DNA of 6,345 bases from the NCBI GenBank assembly GCA_045632605.1, contig JAZQXA010000055.1, positions 1-6,345 on the forward strand, in the 5' to 3' direction. Of the stretch, positions 1 to 5,846 are shown piece by piece. The DNA comes from Flemingiibacterium sp045632605. GTDB lineage: Bacteria; Bacillota; Clostridia; Oscillospirales; CAG-272. Each line of letters starts with the position of its first letter. Within the stretch, counting starts at the first letter, position 1. The translations under genes were made by a program, and so were the position numbers. The notes under the pieces are model-generated. The model saw only the letters and a list, made by a program, of their open reading frames with translations, had not been told where the DNA came from and did not search any database.

Positions 1-531
1 ATCGGATTGCGGCAGTTATGTGACTGGATGGCTTTTGTTTCTGTGGAAGGCGTTCATTTTTCAGAAGATGTGTGTCCGGTGCTGAAACGCTGCGGACTGT
101 TGGATTTCGCAGGTGTTTGCACAAGAACTTGTGTACGGTATCTTGGATTGGATGTTTCTTGCTGCCGCTGGTGTGATGATGTTGACGAACGAATATGTGA
201 GGAATTTATGGAGGCAGTTTTTCACGGCGGTAATATGGGCAGTTCCAATACTGATACAATGGGGAGCTTATTCACGGATGAAAAAAATATGGGTAATAAT
301 ATGTCGCCGATTAATGCATTTATTTGCAAGATAAACAGGCGGGCATATAAACAGTATCCGTTTACAAAAAAATGTAAAGTGTTATTGCCCTTGTTTTGGA
401 TTTACCTCCCGATTCGCTATTTGTTCAGGAGTATATTCGGCTTAAGGCCAAAGAAATCCATAAGCAAGACGATTACTGGTGCAAAAAAACAGCGGGAGTT
501 GTTTGATGAGCTGCATTTATTTGAAGTTTGA
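1..531 (+). CDS. Nucleotidyltransferase-family protein (PF14907-like), C-terminal part
   Basis: The reading frame is open at the left edge, so the N-terminal half, including the nucleotide-binding GS..D.D-type core expected in this superfamily, is missing. 176 residues are visible, ending at a TGA. Recognition rests on the segment GLRQLCDWMAFV at visible residues 2-13, a GGNMG motif at 76-80, and a basic, hydrophobic tail (127-147, PLFWIYLPIRYLF) that looks like the membrane-leaning C-terminus of 'nucleotidyltransferase family' proteins related to PF14907 (NTP_transf_5). Full-length members are usually about 350-400 residues. Their biochemical role is not firmly known; they often sit near exopolysaccharide or cell-surface gene clusters. 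Met and TTG codons inside the frame should not be taken as the start, because the family motif begins at the first codons of the window. It converges on the minus-strand carbohydrate operon and is probably unrelated to it. Confidence 0.75.
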   Translation: MGLRQLCDWMAFVSVEGVHFSEDVCPVLKRCGLLDFAGVCTRTCVRYLGLDVSCCRWCDDVDERICEEFMEAVFHGGNMGSSNTDTMGSLFTDEKNMGNNMSPINAFICKINRRAYKQYPFTKKCKVLLPLFWIYLPIRYLFRSIFGLRPKKSISKTITGAKKQRELFDELHLFEV

Positions 532-606
532 CTGTATGATTTGAATGTTAAACAGAATATTCAAATTATAAAAAATTAGGGAGGAAATACGCCTCTCATC
601 AGTTTG

Positions 607-632
607 AAAAAAGTCCCCGAAGGGACTTTTTT
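607..632. terminator. Bidirectional rho-independent terminator
   Basis: This is a perfect 11-bp inverted repeat, AAAAAAGTCCC (607-617) and GGGACTTTTTT (622-632), with a 4-nt loop (618-621). Both ends carry the A/T run, so each strand transcribes to a hairpin followed by uridines. Read on the minus strand the loop is C(UUCG)G, the very stable tetraloop favoured in terminators; on the plus strand it is CGAA. The best reading is that it ends the leftward carbohydrate operon (stop codon at 838, about 205 nt upstream in that direction) and also the rightward nucleotidyltransferase gene (stop at 531, about 75 nt upstream). Confidence 0.9.
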
Positions 633-680
633 CATTAGTAGCGAAATCTTCCGGCGGTTTTACCGAGGGATGAAATGATT

Positions 681-742
681 TTGCCTCCGTTGTATAGTGG
701 TAAAGGTTTGGTGACCGAATTACCAAAATACAACGGAGGCAA
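681..742. repeat. Compound palindrome (15-bp perfect arms)
   Basis: The arms TTGCCTCCGTTGTAT (681-695) and ATACAACGGAGGCAA (728-742) are exact reverse complements. Inside them, after a 2x2 internal loop, TGGTAA (698-703) pairs with TTACCA (720-725). A further GGT/ACC (705-707 and 714-716) closes a 6-nt loop, so the whole 62 nt folds into one long hairpin on either strand. There is no U-tract on either side, so it is not a typical intrinsic terminator. It could be a transcript 3'-end stabiliser for the leftward operon, the ends of a miniature transposable element, or a dispersed REP-like palindrome. The symmetry is seen directly; the role is not known. Confidence 0.8.
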
Positions 743-837
743 TATTTATTTGTAAAGGAAATGGCGAAATACGAATCATCACTCACAATATATGTAAATG
801 CGATGGTGGTTCTATGCTTTTGATGTGAGATTAACGA

Positions 838-1953
838 TTATTTGCGCTTTTTGCTGACTATTGCAATAACAGCAACTGCAATAACAACAACTGCCGCGAT
901 TCCGGCAATAACGAGGGGGCTGATTCCGCCCTTGTTATCATCCTCGGGAGCTTCAGTGGTTTCGGGAGCTTTTGTGGGTTCATCAGCTTCGGTTGTTTCA
1001 TCTTCGGCCTCAGTGGTATCTTCAGCCTTTGCAGTGGTATCTTCAGCCTTTGCAGTGGTGTCTTCTGCCTCTGCGGTTGTATCTTCATTTTCTGCAGTTG
1101 TATCTTCACCCTCGACGGTGGTATCTTCTGCGGCAGTGGTATCATCGGCTGCTTCGGTTGTATCCTCTGCATCGGCTGTAGTATCATCTGCTTCGGGAGC
1201 TTCGGTGGTTTCGGGAGCTTTTGTGGTTTCCGGTGCCTTTGTTGTTGAAGGTGCAGAACCGTCTGCCCACTCATTGGAGAGATCATAGAAATCTACAACC
1301 CAATCACCGGATGCAGTGAAAGCTTCGGCATATTCATAGTGACATCCGTCATCGTCGAGGTCATTAAGCGAGTATGTAAATCCGAGCTTGCCAGCCTTTA
1401 TCATATCCGTGTTACCTTTTGTACAAGGCATCGAAAGCTCGATTGCATAACCCTTATCGGTAATTGCGGTCTTATATTCAAAGGTTGAATAGTCGATTAT
1501 ATCATAGTGATGTGCCAAGCCAAACATTGTATAACCGTATGCGTCGATTGAAACCTTTACTAAATCGGCGGTATTGTTGTTGAAGCAGAAACGAAGCTCC
1601 ACGAGGTCGGTCTGGAACGAGTTATAATTCTGGAAAAATTCTTTTCCGAGGGTATTTACATCATCGTCGGTAACATCGCAGTAAACATAAAGACGCTCAT
1701 TGTCATAAAGGAAGTAAACGTCTGCCTTGCAGGTGAAAGGCCAGGGCCATTCCGCAACCTCTTCAACGTACTGTTCGAGTACGTTGGGCTTGGTTCCGAG
1801 ATCCTTCAAAACGAGTGAATTTTTATATGCGGGGTCGAGAACGCCGTCAACTGTTGCAGTGCCTTTTTTGATAACATCCGATGCGGCACTTGTTGAAACT
1901 GCGAGGGTGAATACCATCGCAATGGCGAGAATTAAAGCAAAAAATTTTTTCAT
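838..1953 (-). CDS. Secreted CBM9-like sugar-binding protein, membrane-anchored
   Basis: This 371-residue protein appears to display a carbohydrate-binding domain on the cell surface. In order: a signal peptide (1 to about 24, MKKFF, hydrophobic core, then TSAA); a CBM9/DOMON-like beta-sandwich (about 27-225), recognisable from TATVDGVLDPAY (32-43), the YFLYDNERLYVYCDVTDDD strand pair (80-98), DLVELRF (116-122) and KVSIDAYG (133-140); an acidic Thr/Glu/Ala/Pro stalk (about 236-337) with a 7-residue repeat; and a C-terminal hydrophobic helix (about 345-366) ending SKKRK. No LPXTG is seen, so a transmembrane tail rather than sortase attachment is likely. The ATG at 1951-1953 is chosen because GAAAGGA lies 9 nt upstream; an in-frame TTG six codons earlier would overlap that ribosome binding site. 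It starts 25 nt after the leaderless barrel gene and is the last gene of the operon. CBM9 modules typically bind glycan reducing ends; the ligand here is unknown. No catalytic domain is present. Confidence 0.85.
   Translation of the reverse strand: MKKFFALILAIAMVFTLAVSTSAASDVIKKGTATVDGVLDPAYKNSLVLKDLGTKPNVLEQYVEEVAEWPWPFTCKADVYFLYDNERLYVYCDVTDDDVNTLGKEFFQNYNSFQTDLVELRFCFNNNTADLVKVSIDAYGYTMFGLAHHYDIIDYSTFEYKTAITDKGYAIELSMPCTKGNTDMIKAGKLGFTYSLNDLDDDGCHYEYAEAFTASGDWVVDFYDLSNEWADGSAPSTTKAPETTKAPETTEAPEADDTTADAEDTTEAADDTTAAEDTTVEGEDTTAENEDTTAEAEDTTAKAEDTTAKAEDTTEAEDETTEADEPTKAPETTEAPEDDNKGGISPLVIAGIAAVVVIAVAVIAIVSKKRK
943..1248 (-). repeat. Repetitive Thr/Glu/Ala/Pro stalk with 21-bp tandem units
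   Basis: These bases encode residues 236-337 of the CBM9-like protein. The core (1003-1128) is about six tandem 21-bp units encoding EDTTxxx heptapeptides (VEG, AEN, AEA, AKA, AKA, EAE as the variable part). It is flanked by APETT/KAPETT/EAPE motifs that recur on both sides. Units 4 and 5 are nearly identical at the DNA level, which suggests recent slippage or unequal crossing-over. Such stretches act as extended, probably O-glycosylatable spacers that hold a binding domain away from the membrane. The repeat also produces long open frames on both strands that are not genes. Confidence 0.85.
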
Positions 1954-1962
1954 TGGTTTATA

Positions 1963-1969
1963 TCCTTTC
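1963..1969 (-). promoter_or_regulatory. Ribosome binding site of the CBM9-like gene
   Basis: On the minus strand GAAAGGA ends 9 nt before the ATG at 1951-1953. It lies inside the six-codon extension that a TTG start at 1969-1971 would add, so it decides in favour of the ATG. Confidence 0.75.
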
Positions 1970-1978
1970 AAAAAAGTT

Positions 1979-3529
1979 TTAGTTTTGTGGTTTTATGTAT
2001 GCATCAACATAGCGAGTGGTTATTTCGGTTTCAGAGCTTATGAGAGCCGTCAGGTTAACCTTGAAGGCTTCGCGCGGTACATCATAGCAGAGAAGCGTAT
2101 CGGAGGTGAGGCGTGAATCCTGCACGGTTCCGATATATTCGCAGGGGACGGAATTTATCCAGACCTTCGGAAGATCGGCAAGTGCGCTGTCAAGATCCTT
2201 AACCGCAAATCTGAACGTCACCTTTGCATTTTCGGGAATCTCACCGACCATCAGGCGGAAGCTTCCTCTTTCGCGGTATGTGAGCGGAAGCTGATCCACG
2301 CCGCGGTTTTCCTGATTGCTGAGGTAAGAGCTGCGACGCCACATTGGCAGACGGCATTTCATTGTAACCATATGCCGGCGCTTGAGCTTCATAATTGTTT
2401 CGGGGTCGCCAAGCGTGTTTATAACAGTGTTGTACTGTTCGTAGGAGCAAACGGAGTGGCTGATATCAAAGTCAAAATCCTTGCTGCGGTCGATCTTTGC
2501 ATCAACATGAATATAATAATTGTAAATGTAGAATTTATCAGCGCCCTGTGAGAATGCGCTTGCGGCAAAGGAGGCGAAGGTTTCGATGTCAGGGTATCTC
2601 ACCTCGTCGTCAATATGCGACATCAATCTCATTTCCATGCTTGCATAAAGCTCAACGCCGTAAGGAGCGAGAAGCGATTTCCAGAGTGCAATCGGCATAT
2701 CGGTGTCATTTGATGCCCAACGCGCGCTGATTACCAGCACGTCGATAAGCTTTTCGTGAACCCATGTCATAACGTCAAAGCCGTATTCAAAGCAGAAGTT
2801 GATGTCAGGCATCAAGCGTACTGCAAGCTTTATCCGGTGTCCCCATCTCTCTTCGGCCTTCTTGACGAGCTTATATACCTCGCGCATGAAGTTGTTCATA
2901 TGCTGAATGCCCTCATACTCTCCGCCGACGGCGAAGCAGGTCATTTCACGCTGGAAATCAAGCTCAACGCCATATGGATCATAGCGCTCAAGAGATTCGT
3001 TTATAACGTCAAGCAGGAGGTTTCTGACAATTTCTAAGCTGAAGTCGTAAGCATATGGGTCACCGCCAGAAATGATGCCTCTCGGAATACCGCGTCCGTT
3101 GAGTGCCTCGGGATGCTCATGCAAAAAGTCGGGGAAGAGAGGCGATGTCTGACGGTAGCGCTCATGAAAATCGTTCATGCGGAAGGTGATCCAGGGGTTG
3201 ATTCCTGCCTCGCGGAAGCCGTTTATCTGCATCTCGATAAGGTCAACGCCAAGCTCCTCGCAAAGATAGTGCATACCCTTCGGTGCGCCGGTGTCGGAAT
3301 AGTCAACGGCAATGCCGTTTTCTTCCTTTTGATAGTATTTATCGAGAAAATCCGTGATGACATTGGAACGGTAACACGCACAGTTGTCAAGCAGGTTGAT
3401 AAAAAAGTCGGTGACGTGCGTTCCTTCATAAATCTTCGGGAAATTCTTTATATCCTGAATCGATGGGCGGGTTTTTCCGGCAGCCAATATTATATCGTGC
3501 GTATCCTGATTAATGCAAATACCTTTCAT
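1979..3529 (-). CDS. Leaderless TIM-barrel glycoside-hydrolase-like protein
   Basis: This 516-residue protein is a close paralogue of the barrel part of the next gene upstream (3604-5823). It lacks that protein's signal peptide and N-terminal beta-sandwich, and begins directly at the first barrel strand (MKGICINQDTHDIIL). Shared motifs are YEGTHVTDFFI (34-44), DKYYQKEENGI (63-73), INPWITFRMNDFH (110-122), GVELDFQRE (187-195), GGEYEG (202-207), DVMTWVHEKLID (252-263), ARW (269-271), FSQGADKFYIYNYY (326-339) and a C-terminal beta-rich domain (about 415-516). The fold resembles the GH10-like/GHL10 and related TIM-barrel hydrolases; E189, D191 and E195 are candidate active-site acids by position and conservation only. 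The ATG at 3527-3529 is preferred because GAGGAAA lies 5 nt upstream; the frame extends 20 codons further but only into the intergenic hairpin. No export signal is seen, so a cytoplasmic location is inferred. Substrate unknown. Confidence 0.8.
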   Translation of the reverse strand: MKGICINQDTHDIILAAGKTRPSIQDIKNFPKIYEGTHVTDFFINLLDNCACYRSNVITDFLDKYYQKEENGIAVDYSDTGAPKGMHYLCEELGVDLIEMQINGFREAGINPWITFRMNDFHERYRQTSPLFPDFLHEHPEALNGRGIPRGIISGGDPYAYDFSLEIVRNLLLDVINESLERYDPYGVELDFQREMTCFAVGGEYEGIQHMNNFMREVYKLVKKAEERWGHRIKLAVRLMPDINFCFEYGFDVMTWVHEKLIDVLVISARWASNDTDMPIALWKSLLAPYGVELYASMEMRLMSHIDDEVRYPDIETFASFAASAFSQGADKFYIYNYYIHVDAKIDRSKDFDFDISHSVCSYEQYNTVINTLGDPETIMKLKRRHMVTMKCRLPMWRRSSYLSNQENRGVDQLPLTYRERGSFRLMVGEIPENAKVTFRFAVKDLDSALADLPKVWINSVPCEYIGTVQDSRLTSDTLLCYDVPREAFKVNLTALISSETEITTRYVDAYIKPQN

Positions 3530-3534
3530 TGTAG

Positions 3535-3541
3535 TTTCCTC
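3535..3541 (-). promoter_or_regulatory. Ribosome binding site of the leaderless barrel gene
   Basis: GAGGAAA on the minus strand sits 5 nt before the ATG at 3527-3529. It decides the start against upstream in-frame codons, which would place translation initiation within the hairpin at 3565-3588. Confidence 0.75.
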
Positions 3542-3564
3542 GTTTAACGGATATATTTTTCGGG

Positions 3565-3588
3565 TGCGGCAGGTTTTGACCTGCCGCA
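3565..3588 (-). promoter_or_regulatory. Intercistronic hairpin without U-tract
   Basis: TGCGGCAGGT (3565-3574) and ACCTGCCGCA (3579-3588) form a perfect 10-bp GC-rich stem with a 4-nt loop (CAAA on the transcribed minus strand). It lies 15 nt after the stop of the secreted barrel gene and 23 nt before the next ribosome binding site. What follows in the direction of transcription is CCCGAAAAATATAT, with no uridine run, so it is not a standard intrinsic terminator. A likely role is to protect the upstream message from 3' exonucleases or mark a processing site, giving different levels of the two paralogues. The structure is seen; the role is inferred. Confidence 0.65.
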
Positions 3589-3603
3589 TCGAGCTGAAGT
3601 TTA

Positions 3604-5823
3604 TTAATTTAAATCGGGTCCTTCAACATATACTTCAACATAGTCTGTGGTGAATCCTTTTTCGGTCATAGCTCTCATTTCGACGACCATATATGTGTCG
3701 CCGTGTACTGACTCGGGAATTTCATAGCACATGAGTATCTCCTCGGTTTGTGCGTCACGGCACAAATCAATTCCTTTGTATTCGCAAAGAGCTGAGTTTA
3801 CGAATACAGCCGGTGGATTATTGATGGTTTCCTTGTTGGATACCGAGAATTTGAGGGTGAGCTTTGAACCGACGAGAACGTCGCCGACAGGAATGCGTAA
3901 GGTCTTGTATTCAACATTTCCCACAGTCGCCGGGAGATACTGAACTATCGGTTCCCAAAGAGGAGTGATATCTACCCAGGTAATAAGGCATCTTCTGTTC
4001 ATATACATGAGCTTCTCATATGAACCGATCGTGCAAAGTGTTGTCCACTGGGTGGCTTTCTTATAGTCCTTGGTCATTAATTTGTCCGTAGAGTTGAAAA
4101 TGGAAACAGCATTTCTATACCAATTGAAGAGATATATTTTTTCAGCACCTTGTGAGAAATAGTTTGCTGCCGCTGCGCACGCGGTATCATAATCCATACC
4201 TATAGCCGCAGTAACCGGGCTGACAGAAACAGACGGTTCTATACGTGCTGCAAGCGTTACTCCGTGAGCTTCAGTGAGCGAATCCCATTGCTTTATTGGA
4301 ATATCAAGATTCGTGATTGACCAGCGGCACGAGGGAACGATCATATCAACAAGTCCCTCCGCCATCCAGGTGATAACGTCAAGACCAAAGCCGTAGTTTG
4401 TGTCAATGTCGTATGCAACGCTTGCTGCAATCTGGATTTTATGACCGTACTTTTCCTCATATATCATTACGAGGTCGTCAACCTGACGCATGAATTCATT
4501 GAGAATGTCAAGTCCGTTGTATTCGCCTCCGATATGCCAGAGGTAAATCTCACGCTGGAAGTCAAGCTCGATGCCGTATGTATCATAACGGTTGAGCGCA
4601 TCATTGATGAACTTTAACATATATTCGCGAACAAGCGGATATGAATAATCCATTGCTCTGTCAAAATAAGTGATATAGTCATGATGCTGTACGCGTCTGA
4701 TTTCGGGGTGATTGTGGTAGAAGTCGGAGAAGAGGACAGATGTTTGTTTTGAACTCTGATCGTGAGCGTCATTCATACGGAATGAAAGCCACGGGTTGAT
4801 GTTAATCTCTTCCAAAGTTTCAATGAACATTCCGATGGGGTCAACTCCGAGGGTTTCGTAGAGATAATATGCACCCTTTGCCTGCGGACCGACGGAATAG
4901 TCGCCGGAGGCATAGTCAACCGGAATACCGTTTTCCTCTTTTTGATAATACTTATCAATATAGCTTTGTGTTCCGCCGTTTGTCGGGAACGAAGCAACCA
5001 CGTCGTTAACGCTGATAAAGTAGTCTGTGATGTGAGTTCCCTCATACTGCTTTACAAATTTGATGATATCGTTTTCCGAGATTTCGTTTCTGCCGGCACC
5101 CACCATGTAGTCGGAGAAGTCATGGTTAAGGATGATGCCGTTAACCTCATACTGCTCTTCTTCCTTGGGATCCCATGCCCAGGTGTCTACGGTATTACCC
5201 AGCATCTCTTTAACCTGTGCTTCTGTAACCTTTGTTCCGAATGAGCTTGGAGCATTTTCCGGAATAGTGTCAACGGGAACAAGCGAGAAATGGTCGAAGC
5301 AATAATCCTGCGTCATTATAGCAGGGGATCCGCCGCAGACCTTGATGGTTGAGAGATCATCCTCAAGATCTAAATAGAAGTTTACCTTAAGCCAATCGTT
5401 TGTGGGATAAGCATAGGCAATTTTTCTGCTGCCGTTCTTCATGTTGAAGAAAATACGCAGCTCGGTGAACTGTCCCTCGCGAAGGGTGCGGAAATAACCG
5501 GTAAAGAGATATTTTCCGGCTTTGATGGCTTCACCGGGGGTGTAGACCGGACCGAAATGGCTCTGGTCAATGTTGGTAACACGCAGATAACCGCCGTTAT
5601 CGTCCTTCACAAAGTCAAATTTGAATGAGCCATCTTTAACCCAGTAAAGTAAGGAATTATCCGAACTGAATCGGCTGAACTTCAAAAGGTTGCCCTCGGG
5701 AAGATCCTCGTTAATTGACAGTGTGGTTGCCAATAGCGGTGCGGCGTTAACCGTCACAGCGGAAAATACCTGTAAAAGCATCATTAAAGTTAAGAGCAAT
5801 GATGCAATTTTGAATTTTTTCAT
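3604..5823 (-). CDS. Secreted TIM-barrel glycoside-hydrolase-like protein with N-terminal carbohydrate-binding-like domain
   Basis: This 739-residue extracellular protein is likely to act on a glycan. In order: a signal peptide (1-27, MKKFK, hydrophobic core, VNA before AP); a CBM4_9-like beta-sandwich (about 36-186) with NGGYLRV (76-82), NDWLKVNFYLDL (142-153) and CFDHFSLVPV (175-184); a linker (about 190-225); a TIM-barrel domain (about 226-620) with YEGTHITDYFI (260-270), INPWLSFRMNDAH (342-354), GIELDFQRE (417-425), GGEYNG (432-437), LDVITWMAEGLVDMIVP (481-497), CRW (499-501) and FSQGAEKIYLFNWY (556-569); and a C-terminal beta-rich domain (about 636-739). The barrel resembles GH10-like/GHL10 hydrolases, but I cannot place it in a characterised family. 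E419, D421 and E425 are conserved with the downstream paralogue and are candidate catalytic acids. The ATG at 5821-5823 is chosen: AAAGGAG lies 9 nt upstream and a canonical signal peptide begins there. An ATG at 5848-5850 overlaps the preceding stop as ATGA but has no ribosome binding site. It ends in tandem TAA stops. Confidence 0.82.
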   Translation of the reverse strand: MKKFKIASLLLTLMMLLQVFSAVTVNAAPLLATTLSINEDLPEGNLLKFSRFSSDNSLLYWVKDGSFKFDFVKDDNGGYLRVTNIDQSHFGPVYTPGEAIKAGKYLFTGYFRTLREGQFTELRIFFNMKNGSRKIAYAYPTNDWLKVNFYLDLEDDLSTIKVCGGSPAIMTQDYCFDHFSLVPVDTIPENAPSSFGTKVTEAQVKEMLGNTVDTWAWDPKEEEQYEVNGIILNHDFSDYMVGAGRNEISENDIIKFVKQYEGTHITDYFISVNDVVASFPTNGGTQSYIDKYYQKEENGIPVDYASGDYSVGPQAKGAYYLYETLGVDPIGMFIETLEEININPWLSFRMNDAHDQSSKQTSVLFSDFYHNHPEIRRVQHHDYITYFDRAMDYSYPLVREYMLKFINDALNRYDTYGIELDFQREIYLWHIGGEYNGLDILNEFMRQVDDLVMIYEEKYGHKIQIAASVAYDIDTNYGFGLDVITWMAEGLVDMIVPSCRWSITNLDIPIKQWDSLTEAHGVTLAARIEPSVSVSPVTAAIGMDYDTACAAAANYFSQGAEKIYLFNWYRNAVSIFNSTDKLMTKDYKKATQWTTLCTIGSYEKLMYMNRRCLITWVDITPLWEPIVQYLPATVGNVEYKTLRIPVGDVLVGSKLTLKFSVSNKETINNPPAVFVNSALCEYKGIDLCRDAQTEEILMCYEIPESVHGDTYMVVEMRAMTEKGFTTDYVEVYVEGPDLN

Positions 5824-5832
5824 TTTGTAATT

Positions 5833-5839
5833 CTCCTTT
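5833..5839 (-). promoter_or_regulatory. Ribosome binding site of the secreted barrel gene
   Basis: AAAGGAG on the minus strand is 9 nt before the ATG at 5821-5823. It lies just downstream of the preceding gene's stop (5847-5849), which fits translation by re-initiation or coupling within the operon. Confidence 0.8.
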
Positions 5840-5846
5840 CGTACCA

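Larger units (their letters stand above)
532..837. other. Gene-free convergent junction
   Basis: This 306-base stretch separates two converging transcription units and holds no gene I can support. It contains, from left to right: a short 6-bp inverted repeat TTGAAT/ATTCAA (541-546 and 559-564); a weak GAGG/CCTC hairpin (581-595) that on the minus strand is followed by CTAATTTTTT; the strong terminator at 607-632; and the compound palindrome at 681-742. An 89-codon minus-strand frame crosses it (517-786), but it starts without a ribosome binding site and runs through both hairpins, so I treat it as non-coding. The concentration of dyad symmetry suggests an inserted non-autonomous repeat or a composite termination region. 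Confidence 0.6.

Noticed and set aside
517..786. 89-codon minus-strand open frame across the gene-free junction
   Set aside because: It has no ribosome binding site, runs through the strong terminator hairpin and both palindrome arms, and overlaps the end of the nucleotidyltransferase gene. It is better explained as open frame across a repeat.
1003..1128. CRISPR-like array
   Set aside because: The periodic 21-bp units are contiguous, in-frame coding repeats with no unique spacers.
842..1288. Long open frames opposite and alongside the Thr/Glu-rich stalk (plus strand Ser/Val/Ala-rich; minus strand Pro/Lys/Gln-rich)
   Set aside because: They are low-complexity shadows created by the 21-bp tandem repeat, with no start signals or domains. 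The signal-peptide-bearing frame explains the region.
1969..1971. TTG start for the CBM9-like protein
   Set aside because: It would overlap the GAAAGGA that serves the ATG at 1951-1953, and the signal peptide starts naturally at that ATG.
3113..3547. 144-codon plus-strand frame opposite the leaderless barrel gene
   Set aside because: It is antisense to highly conserved barrel motifs, with no ribosome binding site and no recognisable domain.
3565..3588. Intrinsic terminator splitting the operon
   Set aside because: The stem is strong, but neither side has a uridine run, and the next gene has its own ribosome binding site and no evident promoter. It is kept as an intercistronic hairpin.
3530..3589. 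20-codon N-terminal extension of the leaderless barrel protein as a hidden signal peptide
   Set aside because: The extension is basic and polar without a hydrophobic core, is encoded partly by the hairpin, and has the ribosome binding site inside it.
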